Below are positions 7,329 to 17,580 of a stretch of 64,000 nt of DNA, one piece after another. Position 1 is the first letter of the stretch, and every line of letters begins with the position of its first letter. The notes below the pieces were generated by a model. It made no database searches. It was not told the DNA's origin and saw only the letters and a list, made by a program, of their open reading frames with translations. The stretch comes from Oceanihabitans sp. IOP_32 (GTDB lineage Bacteria; Bacteroidota; Bacteroidia; Flavobacteriales; Flavobacteriaceae), in NCBI RefSeq assembly GCF_009498295.1, contig NZ_CP040813.1, positions 1,991,001 through 2,055,000 of the forward strand, in the 5' to 3' direction. A program made the position numbers and the translations under genes.

Positions 7329-7709
7329 ATGAAAGCACAAGTTAACGAAATAAAAGAGCGATTGCAATATTTTACGGGAACAGAAATGTTCTATCAAATC
7401 CCATTATTGCGAACCCGTTTTACGGACGGATTGAAATATTTATCGGAAGTAGCAGAATGTTTTTGGCTCATTACGGACACGTCAGTAATCGCAAAAAGTC
7501 TAATGAACCGAAGCGAATTTGTAACCATAGACTTCAAAAGATTATCCGAAGAAAAGCAGGATTTTACAGGTTACGAAGCCGAGATAGTTTACAGCGATGG
7601 CAACGATAATATTTTAGAAAAACACGGTTACAGAGCAACCGATTTTCCACTCGATGAACTGCGGTTATTTTTTGTAAATGATACGCTGATGTTACCAAGC
7701 GAATACTAA
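7329..7709 (+). CDS. DUF6876-type protein
   Basis: 126-residue soluble protein. The segments LQYFTGTEMFYQIPLLRTRF and TDGLKYLSEVAECFWLITD resemble the DUF6876 family (FTGTE...Y...TDGV.YLAE.A..FWL), frequent on Bacteroidetes and cyanobacterial mobile elements. No catalytic motif is evident and the molecular function is unknown. It sits between ssb and a 65-residue acidic protein, with 12 nt between them, likely one transcript ending at the hairpin near 7950. Confidence 0.7.
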   Translation: MKAQVNEIKERLQYFTGTEMFYQIPLLRTRFTDGLKYLSEVAECFWLITDTSVIAKSLMNRSEFVTIDFKRLSEEKQDFTGYEAEIVYSDGNDNILEKHGYRATDFPLDELRLFFVNDTLMLPSEY

Positions 7710-7721
7710 AATTTTGAAGTT

Positions 7722-7919
7722 ATGATTTACATTAAATTTCAAGATTTGAGCGAGGAAAAACAAGAGGAACTCTTACAGGTTTCGAGAGAACACGTTACAC
7801 ATCTTTTTGGGGAATCTATTCAAAAATATGTTGACGAAACTGGTGCAGATTATGAAAAGTTAATAGATGAAGAAATGATTAAAAATCTATACACCTACGA
7901 TTATGTTTTCAATATCTGA
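7722..7919 (+). CDS. Small acidic hypothetical protein, 65 aa
   Basis: Begins MIYIKFQDLSEEKQEELLQV, is rich in Glu/Asp and predicted mostly helical, with no membrane segment or metal motif. It follows the DUF6876 gene by 12 nt and is followed by a clear terminator, supporting a real gene at the end of a two-gene unit. I do not recognise the family. Confidence 0.65.
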   Translation: MIYIKFQDLSEEKQEELLQVSREHVTHLFGESIQKYVDETGADYEKLIDEEMIKNLYTYDYVFNI

Positions 7920-7939
7920 CACATTAAGATTATATGTGG

Positions 7940-7968
7940 AACACCTCTGAAATTTCAGGGGTGTTTTT
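7940..7968 (+). terminator. Long-stem intrinsic terminator
   Basis: Positions 7940-7965 are almost self-complementary from end to end (AACACC, CTGAAATTTCAG, GGTGTT, with one T-G pair), followed by T-runs. It closes the DUF6876 / 65-aa unit. Confidence 0.85.
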
Positions 7969-8040
7969 ATTTTGAAACAAATCCAAGTCAATAAAAAAGC
8001 GTATATTTATTTCGCTGAAATTCAGCATTCAAAATTACGT

Positions 8041-8342
8041 AGGGTTATCCACTTTTCGACTTTCGCCGATAACCCTGCACATCGAAAAATAACATATCGG
8101 AAAATAATTTTCCCTGAAAATGGCAATCGGCTTTTTAGCCGGATTGTATGGATTTTTGTCACGCTTGCGCGTGACGAAAAGGAATAGCAAGAGGGTAACA
8201 CGCTGCGCGATGTTTCGGATTCCTTTTCGTTTTTAAATAGCTGATAACCAGTAATTTGGATATATCTTAAATTCTTGACAATCAACGATTTGCGACAAAT
8301 GGGCTGGAAACGCGCATTTTTAGGGAAGATTTTGCGACAAAT
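8041..8342 (+). other. Structured intergenic region upstream of mob genes, candidate oriT
   Basis: About 430 nt without a gene precede the mobilisation operon. They contain AGGGTTATC/GATAACCCT (8041-8049, 8068-8076), a CAATC-GGCT/AGCC-GATTG stem around 8123-8145, and the perfect GTCACGC-TTGC-GCGTGAC hairpin (8158-8175). The word TTTGCGACAAAT, itself nearly palindromic, occurs twice (8289-8300, 8331-8342), 42 nt or about four helical turns apart. Position beside BfmA/BtgA and relaxase genes is where Bacteroidetes elements carry oriT. The nic site cannot be assigned from sequence alone. Confidence 0.55.
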
Positions 8343-8351
8343 CGGCGAAAT

Positions 8352-8732
8352 ATGGACTCATTTACTGGAATTAGATTTAAAAAGGAAACCGCAAAACGTT
8401 TCCAAACTTTCTCACGCACGTACTTCAAATCACACACCGAGGCGATGTCCACGATGCTCGATTTTTTCTTCTACAATGAAATTTCGCCAAAGGAAAAATT
8501 AGGACCAACTGGACGTACCATTGAAGCTAAATTACTCAAAAGAATAAATGCGGTTATTGCCATAATGCGAGACGTGGAAAAGACACAAACCAAACCTACG
8601 GTGGCGATGATTCAATCCCTTTTTGAGACAGAAGAGCCAACCAAAAAACCGCTGATTGTAGAAAAGAAATATGCCGAAGAAAAGAAGGAAGTCCGTTTTC
8701 AAGAAAAGCAAAACACAAGTAATCAACTCTAA
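8352..8732 (+). CDS. BfmA/BtgA-family mobilisation accessory protein
   Basis: 126 residues. The N-terminus TGIRFKKETAKRFQTFSRTY followed by SHTEAMSTMLDFF and the LGPTGRTIEAKLLKRINAVI segment match the BfmA/BtgA mobilisation family of Bacteroides elements, small ribbon-helix-helix-like DNA-binding relaxosome components. The C-terminus is Lys/Glu-rich and probably disordered. It lies 11 nt upstream of the relaxase and directly downstream of twin TTTGCGACAAAT sites that could be its binding sites. Expected role: oriT binding and loading of the relaxase. Confidence 0.85.
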   Translation: MDSFTGIRFKKETAKRFQTFSRTYFKSHTEAMSTMLDFFFYNEISPKEKLGPTGRTIEAKLLKRINAVIAIMRDVEKTQTKPTVAMIQSLFETEEPTKKPLIVEKKYAEEKKEVRFQEKQNTSNQL

Positions 8733-8743
8733 TTTTTTGAACT

Positions 8744-9775
8744 ATGTACATCACAATCACACCTCAAAAATTGGGTACTAATTATTCACAAAGTTCAGCT
8801 GATTTTGTAGGCTATTTGGAAAAGGAAAATCAAGGTTTGGAACAGCACGAAATGGAACATTTTTTCAACCAATATGGCGATGAAATTTCCGCGGAAGAAG
8901 TGGTCAAAGAAATCGATGGAAACACCGCAAAATTGAAAAAGAAAGAACCCAAGTTTTATTCGATTACGGTCAGCCCATCAAAATATGAATTGCGAAAACT
9001 TCAAAACAATAGTCAAGATTTAAAAACCTACACCCGTGAGCTGATGAAAGATTATGTTGCCAGCTTCAATAGGGAAATAAACGGGCGACCTATAACCATC
9101 GATGATATAAAATACTATGCGAAAATTGAACACCAAAGAACATTCAAGGGAACAGATTTTCAGATAAAAGAGAACCAACCGTTCGCAACAAAAATACTTC
9201 AGCTGAAAGCCGAAATCAGAAACATTCAAGAAGGACGAGCTGAAGGGAGTATTAAAAGGATGGAAAAGGAAATTGCCAAATTGGAACGCCAAGCACCACA
9301 TCAGCAAAATGGCAAACGGATTGTCCAGGGAATGCAAAAAGATGGAAACCAAAGTCACATCCATATCATCGTGAGCAGAAAGGATGCTTCCAATTCGGTT
9401 AGCCTTTCCCCAGGAAGTAAGCACAAAGCATCAGAAGTTGAAATGCACGGTAAGAATGTGAAACGCGGTTTCGACAGGGATGCCTTTTTCGAGAAAGCAG
9501 AAAAGACGTTTGACAAAACTTTTGGCTACAAGCGAAACTTTGCCGAGACCTACAAAGCAAGAAAGGATTTTGTAAAGAACCCGAATCTCTATTTCGCTGC
9601 CTTGATGAAATTACCAGCCAACGAAAAAGCTTTGGCTTTCAAAATGATTACCAAAAGTGGCTTGCCAATTGTTCCAAGTATTCCAGTAAGTCAAGCACAA
9701 ATTGCACTTCGGGTTTTCAAACGATTAAGACGTGGTGCAGAGGTTGCCATCAAATCAAGTTCAATAGGAATTTAG
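8744..9775 (+). CDS. Relaxase (DUF5712 / MobB-like)
   Basis: 343 residues. Starts MYITITPQKLGTNYSQSSAD and contains the HIHIIVSRKD motif around residue 203-212, the paired-histidine metal site expected of a HUH-type nicking enzyme. Tyrosines in the first 25 residues are candidate nucleophiles. A Lys/Glu-rich coiled coil lies at about 145-185, and the C-terminus is basic. This matches the DUF5712 group annotated as mobilisation proteins in Bacteroidetes. It would nick oriT and pilot the strand to the coupling protein encoded 3 nt downstream. The family call is from pattern memory. Confidence 0.8.
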   Translation: MYITITPQKLGTNYSQSSADFVGYLEKENQGLEQHEMEHFFNQYGDEISAEEVVKEIDGNTAKLKKKEPKFYSITVSPSKYELRKLQNNSQDLKTYTRELMKDYVASFNREINGRPITIDDIKYYAKIEHQRTFKGTDFQIKENQPFATKILQLKAEIRNIQEGRAEGSIKRMEKEIAKLERQAPHQQNGKRIVQGMQKDGNQSHIHIIVSRKDASNSVSLSPGSKHKASEVEMHGKNVKRGFDRDAFFEKAEKTFDKTFGYKRNFAETYKARKDFVKNPNLYFAALMKLPANEKALAFKMITKSGLPIVPSIPVSQAQIALRVFKRLRRGAEVAIKSSSIGI

Positions 9776-9778
9776 GGT

Positions 9779-11359
9779 ATGGAAATAGACAATCTCATAA
9801 CAATACTTTCAATTATTGCTGTGGCCAGTACCGTTTTCTATGCGATGTTTCGAGTGAGCAAGTATGCGCTTTTCTTGAATTTCATAATGCTTTCGTGCTT
9901 GGTTTTCTATTTAACCGAGCAGAACGAATTAGTATCGATACTGCTTTATCTGGTGTGTCCTTTAATGTTAATTAATATAGGACTATATGTTTTTTTGCAT
10001 AAGACTGAAAATGCACAAAATAGCGACAGAAAATATCAAGTCAATTTTGCTACGACAAAAGGGAATTTCAAATTAGATAATATTAAACGTGGTGCATCTA
10101 TCATCGGTTCTGCGGGAAGTGGTAAGACCGAAAGTGTGGTGTATGGCTTTTTAAAACATTTCCGAAAAGAGCGCTTCTGTGGAATCATTCACGACTACAA
10201 GGATTTTGAGTTGACCGAAATGGCGTATCCGCTTTTTAAGGATAGCGATATCCCGTTTAAGGTCATTTCCTTCGACAAAATCATACATAGGGTAAATCCT
10301 ATTGCACCTCGCTATTTAGAGAACGAAGAAAGCGTAAACGAGGTGTCAAGAGTCTTAATTGAAAACCTTTTAGAGCAAAGAGAAAGTGGAACAACTGGAA
10401 CAACAAAATTCTTTAACGACGCAGCTGAAGGTTTGATTGGTGGATTGATTTGGAAACTGAAATGCGATTATCCCAAATACTGTACGTTACCACATTTAAT
10501 AGCCATTTATCAAATGCTCGATACCGATAGCCTAATCCAGTTTTTGGAAACCAACACCACATCGAGAGCGATGGCAGATGCATTTATTAGTGGTAAGGAT
10601 TCAGATAGACAGACAGCTGGTGTAAAAAGTACCCTGGCGAATGCGCTGAAACGAATCAGTACTCAACGGATTTTTATGGCATTGTCCGCAGACGAAGTGC
10701 CATTGAATATCAATAGCGAGGAAAACCCAACAATCATTTCGGTAGTAAACAATCCAAAATATGAAACCTCGTATTCGCCTGTAATTGCCACCATCATTCA
10801 CACCATTACCAAACAAATGAGCGTGCGGAATTCCAAACCGTCTTTCTTGCTGATGGAAGAAGCACCAACAATACGACTGTTAAATATGCACCGTATTCCG
10901 GCAACACTTAGAAGTTATGATATTGCCACCATTTACGTAATGCAGGATAAGATACAGAACGATATTATGTATGGCGACAAGGCAAGCAAAGCAATATTGA
11001 GCAACTTGTCTTACCAGTTTTTCGGTAAGGTAAATGACCCTGATACCGCCAAATACTATGAGCGCTTTTTTGAAATCATCAAAGACCCGACGAAAAGCAT
11101 CAGTCGTGGCCATAATCTCGATTTTGATACACGCATTACTACAGGCGAAAAGGAAATCCCGAAAATTAGAGCAGATGTGTTCTTTCGATTAAAACAGGGC
11201 GAATTTATAACCTATGCTGATGGTAAGGATAAGAAAGTGCAGTTTAAATTGTCAAGAATACAGCGGCAGCTTCCTGAAGAATCCAAGCAATTTTCTCAGG
11301 TAGATTTAGCGGCTAATTTTGAAAAAGTTTACAATGAAGCACAGTCAATTTTTAGATAG
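9779..11359 (+). CDS. Type IV coupling protein (VirD4/TraG-like, MobC/MbpC role)
   Basis: 526-residue ATPase with two to three N-terminal membrane helices (about residues 5-25, 28-45, 50-73), Walker A GSAGSGKTES at 110-119 and a Walker B-like SFLLMEEAPT at about 357-366. The region IATIYVMQDKIQND is the motif III segment typical of conjugative DNA-transfer coupling proteins. It links the relaxosome made by the two preceding genes to the mating channel encoded by the tra operon at 20.2-27.1 kb. Only 3 nt separate it from the relaxase stop, so the three mob genes form one operon. Confidence 0.9.
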   Translation: MEIDNLITILSIIAVASTVFYAMFRVSKYALFLNFIMLSCLVFYLTEQNELVSILLYLVCPLMLINIGLYVFLHKTENAQNSDRKYQVNFATTKGNFKLDNIKRGASIIGSAGSGKTESVVYGFLKHFRKERFCGIIHDYKDFELTEMAYPLFKDSDIPFKVISFDKIIHRVNPIAPRYLENEESVNEVSRVLIENLLEQRESGTTGTTKFFNDAAEGLIGGLIWKLKCDYPKYCTLPHLIAIYQMLDTDSLIQFLETNTTSRAMADAFISGKDSDRQTAGVKSTLANALKRISTQRIFMALSADEVPLNINSEENPTIISVVNNPKYETSYSPVIATIIHTITKQMSVRNSKPSFLLMEEAPTIRLLNMHRIPATLRSYDIATIYVMQDKIQNDIMYGDKASKAILSNLSYQFFGKVNDPDTAKYYERFFEIIKDPTKSISRGHNLDFDTRITTGEKEIPKIRADVFFRLKQGEFITYADGKDKKVQFKLSRIQRQLPEESKQFSQVDLAANFEKVYNEAQSIFR

Positions 11360-11482
11360 CTTTAAACACCCGAAATCGTTGGGCAAGACAGCTAATAATA
11401 GACAATCTTAAAATTATCTTAACCCATCTTTTGAATCGTGAAATTATACCAATATCTTTAACACTTATTTTTTTACCAACCA

Positions 11483-13465
11483 ATGACAGAATTAAGCCAA
11501 AGAGAAAAAGACTTTTTAATAGAAAAACTGCAACAAGGCGAGCAATTGCCAGATGACTTTAAGTATAAGCTATTTCCCACAACCCAAAAAGAATATGAGC
11601 TGGTATATGCCGGTAAAATGCGTAAGGAAGACATTCTCGCAGATGAAGATGGTGTAACCGCCGCACCCTTACAAATTGAAAGAACCTACAATGGCGACCG
11701 AGAATCTTATCCAGACGGTTGGAAGAATATGATTGTCTTTGGGGACAACCTTCAATTTCTCAAAACAATTTATAAAAACGAAGACCCTCTTATAAAAGAT
11801 AAGGTCAAGGGAAAGGTAAAATTAATCTACATTGACCCGCCGTTTGCTACTGCATCTGATTTTAAGTCTAAAGAAGGACAATTGGCATATTCAGATAAAA
11901 TTGTCGATTCTGATTTTGCAGAATACCTTAGGCGAAGGTTAATACTCTGCAAAGAATTATTAGATAAAGAAGGGAGTATTTATGTTCATTTAGATTCAAA
12001 AAAAGGACATTTAATAAAAATTATACTTGATGAAATTTTCAGAGATTTTGATTTTTATGAGATAGTTTGGGTTTGTGGTTTAATGGGTTCAAGTAATACC
12101 TATCCAAAATCTCACGAGACAATTTATTGCTACAAAAAGAGTAGTTCTACTTTTAATCCGCCTACTCGCATTGGATATTCTAAAAGAATCGTCAAAGCGT
12201 TGCAAAAGGATGATGAGGGCTGGTTTTATACCCGAGGTCGAGAAAGTAGTGGAGGTACGAATGCATTGAAAACTTATATTAGTAGAGACAGTTCTCTAAC
12301 TAAAAAACAGGCTGTAGAAGAAGCTTCGGTCAAAAGACCTCAATATGTTTGGGATGTATGGATGGGTAAAAAAGAACTTGCTGAAGAATTTAATGATTAT
12401 CCCGTTGGTACTTATGCATACACAAAACACGAGAAAACAGGATACCCAACCCAAAAACCTGAACTTTTATTAAAAAGAATTATAGAAGCGTCATCCAATG
12501 AAAATGACATTGTTTTGGATTTCTTTGGTGGAAGTGGTACAACCGCTGCAGTTGCTGAAAAGTTAAATAGAAAATGGATTACTTGCGATATTGGTAAGTA
12601 TTCATACTATACTATTCAAAAAAGACTGCTAAGTATTCAACAATCTCGTGATTTAAATATTCGGTCTAAGAAATACCAAAATAAATCGAAAAGTTTCATT
12701 ACTGTAAACAATGGGTTTTACGATATAGAAAAATTATTTTCTTTACAACATCAAGAATATCAAGAATTTGTATTAAATCTTTTCGAAGTAAGGCCTAAAC
12801 CAAAGAAGATTGCTGGGATTGAATTTCAAGGCGAGCGCAAGGACGGCTATGACGTAATGATTTGGAAATATTGGGAACATAAGGATGCCGCAGTCGATGA
12901 GGATTACTTGGAAATTCTACATAAAAACATTGGCAAAAAAGTAGGCGACCGTATTTACATTATCGCACCTGCCAACTCTGTTCAGTTCATTGATGATTAT
13001 TATGAGATAGGTAACGTTCGTTACTATTTCCTGAAAGTGCCGTACCAAATTATTCAAGAATTGCACAAAGAGAAATTTAAAAAATTCAGACAGCCCACAA
13101 GTTCCAGCAATGTCAATTCCCTTGAAAATGCAGTTGGCTTTCACTTTATCCGGCAACCCGAAGTTAAATCATCCTTTAAAAAAGGAACTATTACCATTGA
13201 GGCATTTAAGGCCTACTATCCCGATGAAGATACCTTAGAAGATATTCCTGGTCTTGAAGCTTTGGCTATGGTTGTTGTAGACAAAGATTACAATGGCAAG
13301 GAATTTTTGATGTCAGATGTATTTTTCGCAGCAGACATTGTTGATGAGAACGGCAGGGCTCAGATTACAATAGAAGATTTTGGTGCTAAAATAAGTGCCG
13401 TGTATATCGATATTTATGGCAATGAATTCCGTGAAGTATTTACCACTAAAAATGCCAACGGATGA
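11483..13465 (+). CDS. mod: Type III restriction-modification DNA methyltransferase (Mod)
   Basis: 660 residues. The catalytic motif LIYIDPPF lies at about 114-121 and precedes the AdoMet motif [12 protein letters not shown] near 350, the order of beta-class N6-adenine methyltransferases used by type III systems. The intervening region (about 160-330) is the target-recognition domain. The C-terminal 200 residues fit the Mod dimerisation and Res contact region. The gene overlaps res by ATGA (13462-13465), so the two are translationally coupled. It would methylate one strand of an asymmetric recognition site; the site cannot be predicted here. Location directly after the coupling protein suggests an accessory insertion in the element. 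Confidence 0.93.
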   Translation: MTELSQREKDFLIEKLQQGEQLPDDFKYKLFPTTQKEYELVYAGKMRKEDILADEDGVTAAPLQIERTYNGDRESYPDGWKNMIVFGDNLQFLKTIYKNEDPLIKDKVKGKVKLIYIDPPFATASDFKSKEGQLAYSDKIVDSDFAEYLRRRLILCKELLDKEGSIYVHLDSKKGHLIKIILDEIFRDFDFYEIVWVCGLMGSSNTYPKSHETIYCYKKSSSTFNPPTRIGYSKRIVKALQKDDEGWFYTRGRESSGGTNALKTYISRDSSLTKKQAVEEASVKRPQYVWDVWMGKKELAEEFNDYPVGTYAYTKHEKTGYPTQKPELLLKRIIEASSNENDIVLDFFGGSGTTAAVAEKLNRKWITCDIGKYSYYTIQKRLLSIQQSRDLNIRSKKYQNKSKSFITVNNGFYDIEKLFSLQHQEYQEFVLNLFEVRPKPKKIAGIEFQGERKDGYDVMIWKYWEHKDAAVDEDYLEILHKNIGKKVGDRIYIIAPANSVQFIDDYYEIGNVRYYFLKVPYQIIQELHKEKFKKFRQPTSSSNVNSLENAVGFHFIRQPEVKSSFKKGTITIEAFKAYYPDEDTLEDIPGLEALAMVVVDKDYNGKEFLMSDVFFAADIVDENGRAQITIEDFGAKISAVYIDIYGNEFREVFTTKNANG

Positions 13466-16035
13466 TTCAAGAAAAAAAGAGATATGACACAAAGGATTTA
13501 ATTCTAAAAGTAAATCAGTTTTACAATCAAAATGAATTACCACTTCAGTATTGGGACAGATTTTTGGATGTACTTTGCGGGACGAGAGAATATCAAAAAG
13601 AGGCAATCAAAAATTCCGTTATTTATTTGGCATCCAAAGAGTATGCTAATATTCAAGATTTAGTTTCAAAAAATCATTATAAGAATCCGCAGTTACGGGA
13701 ACGTTACCCAGAGCTTACAGATTATCATCGTAAAATTCAGCTACCCTCTAAGCTGTCCGCAACAATAGACCTTGCAACGGGAACAGGAAAAAGTTATGTG
13801 ATGTATGGGATTGCACAGATTATGCTGGGCTTAGGTTTGGTAAAAAGAGTTTTGGTTTTATGCCCATCAACTACGATTGAAAAAGAACTGCACAAAAAGT
13901 TTTTGGCTTTGGTTGCAGACCCAATCTTAAAAGAAACAATTCCCGAATCTGCAATAATAAAAAACCCAAGTATTGTTGATGGAAGTGTTACGGTAAACGA
14001 GGGCGATATGTGCATTGAAAATGTTCACGCCGTTTATGAAAGAACAGGTTCTTCAATTGAAGATAGTTTTGGTTTCAAAAGAGGTTTTGACACCTTGGTA
14101 CTGAACGATGAAACACATCATATTTATAATAAAATATCAGGTAATACAACAGAAGCAAGAGGACTTAAAGTTTGGAAGAAGTTTCTACTTGATGATGGCT
14201 ACAACTTTAAATATATGCTTGGTTTTACGGGCACAGCATATATAGGAAATGATTATTTCAATGATGTCATTTACCGCTATTCACTAAGACAAGCAGTTGA
14301 CGAGAAGTTTGTAAAGAAGATAAATTATGTTTCTGAAGACGATAGTATAAATGAAGACCAAAGATTCCAGAAAATTTATCAGAACCACGCCAAAAATAAA
14401 CTTACTTATAAGAATGTAAAGCCGCTTACTATTCTCGTAACCAACAACATTACCAATGCCAAACGACTTGAAACACGTTTGGTCGAGTTTTTAATGTTAG
14501 AAGAAGGCTTGGAAGAGCAGGAAATTAGGGATAAGTTAGTTATGACCGTTACTTCGGATAAGGCACACAAGCATAACGTAATTCGTCTTGAAGAAGTTGA
14601 CGAGCAGGATTCTACTGTAGAGTGGATTGTTTCGGTCTCAATGCTTACAGAAGGCTGGGATGTGAAAAATGTGTTTCAAATAGTCCCAATGGAAGAAAGA
14701 GCTTTCAATTCTAAACTATTAATTTCTCAGGTGTTGGGTAGAGGACTAAGAGTACCACCAGAATATGTAGGAAATGCAGAGGTAACTATCTTTAATCATT
14801 CCTCTTGGGGTTCAAAAATCAAAGGTCTCGTAGATGAAGTGCTTGAGTTAGAAATGCGATTGGAAAGCTCTAACATTACTGAGGGCGATAGGAATAAATT
14901 TCATTTTGACCTTTACAATATAGATTACAATAAGACTGAAAGAGCCGTTGAAAACAATAAAAAGGAAAAGGAATTTAACTACAAGGATTACATAAATTTA
15001 GAATCTTCAGTTGACCAAGTAAGCCAAGAAACAACCTATACAAATCTTGCGAGCGACTATAAGAGTGTTGAATACAAGATTAAAAACCGAATGACGCCGA
15101 TAAAGGAAATCGTTGATAAAATCTATCACGAGTTCCAAACCAGAGAATGGGAAGGTGTTACACTCAACCTTCAAGAAGAACAGTACACTAAAAACAACCT
15201 TCCACCTAAAGAGGAAATTACTAAATTAATACGTCGCTCTATGGACAAGGTTGGTCTTGAAGGGGATGAATTAAACGAAAAGAATAAAAGAAACATTTTT
15301 TCATCCTTTAATACACTTCTAAGACGAAAAAACAAATCACTTGAATTGGTAAGGAAAGCTCAAAAACCTTACCCTATCTCAACAAAGGAAAGAATTAAGG
15401 AAACCTTGTCTGTTGGTAATTTACGTCATAATTCCACAGTAATGTATTCAAATAACTACAATGACGAAGTAAAGGATGCTGATGTTCTAAACTTTCTTCA
15501 AGATGTCATTGATGATGAAAGCTTACCACGAACTGCAATTAGACAGGCAAATAGTTACGATTTTAAAACGCCAGTTGACTTAGTTTTTCTCAACGCAACA
15601 CCTGAAAGAAAATTTGCAGAAAAACTGGTAAAAAATGAAAATGCAAGTGTTTTAGATGCTTGGTTAAAGTCAACCAATCAGAGCTTTTACACTATTGAGT
15701 ATTCATTATCAAGTAAATCTGGTAACCATACAAAACAAGGTAAATTCAATCCAGACTTTTTCTTAAAAACCTCTGATGAAGAAATGGAATACATTACTGT
15801 TGTTGAAATAAAAGACGACCAAGACTATTCAGACCTGAATAAAGCAAAGTTTAAATGGGCAACCATACATTTTCAAGAATTAAATAAACAACTTGAAGAA
15901 AACAATGTAAATCAGCGTTATAATTTTCATTTCCTTAGTCCAGAAAACTATGACGATTTCTTTGAGTATTTGAGAAATCGCAAGTTAGTACAGGGGTTAT
16001 TTACGAGTAATCTGGATAATGAATTGAGTATGTAA
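13462..16035 (+). CDS. res: Type III restriction endonuclease (Res)
   Basis: 857-residue SF2 helicase-nuclease. Motif [13 protein letters not shown] lies at about 95-106, motif II is LNDETHH (a DExH variant) at about 213-219, motif III GFTGTA follows, and the C-terminal helicase lobe carries [10 protein letters not shown] (motif VI). Near the C-terminus NPDFF followed by VVEIKDD (about 775-782) is a PD-ExK nuclease signature. With Mod it translocates or slides and cleaves DNA near unmethylated sites. Length is in the normal Res range and no frameshift is visible, so the system looks intact. Confidence 0.93.
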   Translation: MIQEKKRYDTKDLILKVNQFYNQNELPLQYWDRFLDVLCGTREYQKEAIKNSVIYLASKEYANIQDLVSKNHYKNPQLRERYPELTDYHRKIQLPSKLSATIDLATGTGKSYVMYGIAQIMLGLGLVKRVLVLCPSTTIEKELHKKFLALVADPILKETIPESAIIKNPSIVDGSVTVNEGDMCIENVHAVYERTGSSIEDSFGFKRGFDTLVLNDETHHIYNKISGNTTEARGLKVWKKFLLDDGYNFKYMLGFTGTAYIGNDYFNDVIYRYSLRQAVDEKFVKKINYVSEDDSINEDQRFQKIYQNHAKNKLTYKNVKPLTILVTNNITNAKRLETRLVEFLMLEEGLEEQEIRDKLVMTVTSDKAHKHNVIRLEEVDEQDSTVEWIVSVSMLTEGWDVKNVFQIVPMEERAFNSKLLISQVLGRGLRVPPEYVGNAEVTIFNHSSWGSKIKGLVDEVLELEMRLESSNITEGDRNKFHFDLYNIDYNKTERAVENNKKEKEFNYKDYINLESSVDQVSQETTYTNLASDYKSVEYKIKNRMTPIKEIVDKIYHEFQTREWEGVTLNLQEEQYTKNNLPPKEEITKLIRRSMDKVGLEGDELNEKNKRNIFSSFNTLLRRKNKSLELVRKAQKPYPISTKERIKETLSVGNLRHNSTVMYSNNYNDEVKDADVLNFLQDVIDDESLPRTAIRQANSYDFKTPVDLVFLNATPERKFAEKLVKNENASVLDAWLKSTNQSFYTIEYSLSSKSGNHTKQGKFNPDFFLKTSDEEMEYITVVEIKDDQDYSDLNKAKFKWATIHFQELNKQLEENNVNQRYNFHFLSPENYDDFFEYLRNRKLVQGLFTSNLDNELSM

Positions 16036-16041
16036 AATAAC

Positions 16042-16427
16042 AATGACCGAAATAAACTGCTGTTGAAGAAGGTGGTCTAATGGGTGGTCAAAAAGGTGGT
16101 GTAATAGGTGGTGCAATAGGTGGTGTAATTGATGCGACTGAAGCTCTAACTAACAGACAAAAAGAAGTTCTTAAACTTATTGCAGCTAATCCTTCCATAA
16201 CCTATAATGAAATAGCTGAAACTTTAAGTATTAATGAATCTGCTGTTGGCAAACATATTACTGCTATCAAGAATAAAGGTTTTTTAGTCCGTCAAGGCGA
16301 TACACGAGGCTATTGGGAAATCAATCTCGATAAAAAATAAAAATCTGAAAATTTTTTTTTCAGAATGAAAATTGAATGAAAATTATATATTTTGTGAGCA
16401 ATTAAAAAGTTAAATGACCGAAATAAA
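16042..16427 (+). repeat. 15-bp direct repeat bracketing a winged-helix fragment
   Basis: AATGACCGAAATAAA occurs at 16042-16056 and again at 16413-16427, 371 nt apart. The second copy carries the start codon of the GHKL ATPase gene. The first copy would start the same peptide (MTEI) but stops after seven codons. The simplest reading is that a segment with the winged-helix fragment was inserted at the 5' end of the GHKL gene, duplicating the start. Confidence 0.75.
16080..16340 (+). CDS. Winged-helix domain fragment (C-terminus of an AlbA_2/Schlafen-like ATP-binding protein)
   Basis: 86 residues beginning with Gly-Gly-x-x repeats (GGVIGGAIGGVIDA), then LTNRQKEVLKLIAANPSITY and a classic helix-turn-helix (EIAETLSINESAVGKHITAI). 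Gly-rich linkers followed by this winged helix usually form the C-terminal end of much longer ATP-binding transcriptional regulators. In frame, the reading extends 5' through E-E-G-G-L and hits a stop at 16054-16056, so the remainder of the parent gene is gone. It may still be expressed as a stand-alone DNA-binding protein, but a gene remnant is more likely. Confidence 0.6.
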   Translation: MGGQKGGVIGGAIGGVIDATEALTNRQKEVLKLIAANPSITYNEIAETLSINESAVGKHITAIKNKGFLVRQGDTRGYWEINLDKK

Positions 16428-17577
16428 AATCATTAAACATACCACCCCTAAGCATCTTGCAGAGACTTATTGCAAAATAAGTGACTTTATAGATGAACCT
16501 ATAGTGTTATTAATTCCGAGTGATTTAGCGCAATACCGTTTTGGTCTATTGGCTGATATTTTAAAACTGATTATAACTATAAACAGTAATTGTGATATTA
16601 AAATCGTAAAACTTGATTTCGCTTTAAGTGAATTGGATAAATTCTATGAGCAGGAATATAGCTACCCAATAGTTTCTTTGTTCTGGAATACTGCTGAATT
16701 TGTAGACAAAGACGGAAAAAACATTAAAAGCTTGCTAAGAGAAAAACAAAATGAATTTTTCGTAAAGATGAACTCATTTGAAAAATTCAAAGGTAATAAA
16801 CACATCTGGGTTAATACAGACCATCTATCTAAAAGTAAAGGTTTAATTAAGCTTTTGGAAAACTCAAATGGCTTTAATGATGATGAAGAGAAGATTGCTA
16901 ACACAGTTAAGAAGATACTCACAAAAAATATTCTGACTTTCAAAAAGCAAAATTTAATTGAAGTAGAAGATATCCTTGAAGATATAGGAGCAATCGTTTA
17001 TGAGTTAACAAAGAATACTTTCGAATGGGGAAGAACAGATTCAAACTCAGTAGTAATACCTTCAAGTGTTAGAGGTGCATATCTGCGTTTTCATATAAAC
17101 AAAAAGGAAAAAATTATTGAAGAATATAAAAAAACACCAATAGCTACGTTTTTCAATCATCAGAGAATAGAAAAGGAATATCTTAATCATCTAAAGCGGG
17201 TGTATTATTTGGAAATTGTAGTTTTTGATTCTGGAGTTGGTTTCATTGATAAGTTTCACCAACAAGATGAAATTGATGATTTGACTATCATAAAAAAGTG
17301 TCTTATTAAAAATCAAACTTCATCTACATCAAATTTGAAATCAAAAAAAGGAATTGGTTTGGATAGAATTCTGAGAATTTTAGATAAAAAAGGATTTCTA
17401 AAAATCTCTACTGACAAGTATAATGTATATCGTGATTTGATTAAGGATAATTATGTTCCAGTCAAAAATAATAATCTTAAGGATTTAGTGATTGAAGATT
17501 GGAACCAAGATGGTTCCGAAAATCGAATTAAGGCTCAGGGTTCATTCATAAGTATTTTATACCCATTTAAAAATTAA
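16414..17577 (+). CDS. GHKL-type ATPase, paired with a PRTase-like protein
   Basis: 387-residue soluble protein. The C-terminal half has the Bergerat fold motifs in order: N-box YELTKNTFEW at 196-205, G1 FDSGVGF (D272, G274, G276), and G2 KKGIGLDRIL at 311-320. The N-terminal 190 residues match nothing I recognise and show alternating strands and helices (VLLIPSDLAQYRFGLLADIL). There is no histidine-phosphorylation domain, receiver or membrane segment, so it is not an ordinary sensor kinase; it more resembles a stand-alone ATPase switch. The next gene starts 3 nt after its stop, so the two surely act together. Immediate 5' neighbours are a type III R-M system, which argues for a defence role (inference). 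Confidence 0.75.
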   Translation: MTEIKIIKHTTPKHLAETYCKISDFIDEPIVLLIPSDLAQYRFGLLADILKLIITINSNCDIKIVKLDFALSELDKFYEQEYSYPIVSLFWNTAEFVDKDGKNIKSLLREKQNEFFVKMNSFEKFKGNKHIWVNTDHLSKSKGLIKLLENSNGFNDDEEKIANTVKKILTKNILTFKKQNLIEVEDILEDIGAIVYELTKNTFEWGRTDSNSVVIPSSVRGAYLRFHINKKEKIIEEYKKTPIATFFNHQRIEKEYLNHLKRVYYLEIVVFDSGVGFIDKFHQQDEIDDLTIIKKCLIKNQTSSTSNLKSKKGIGLDRILRILDKKGFLKISTDKYNVYRDLIKDNYVPVKNNNLKDLVIEDWNQDGSENRIKAQGSFISILYPFKN

Positions 17578-17580
17578 ATT

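Noticed and set aside
8022-8502. Open frames over the oriT candidate (8022-8285 minus, 8275-8502 plus)
   Set aside because: They overlap palindromes or the BfmA/BtgA gene and look like chance frames.
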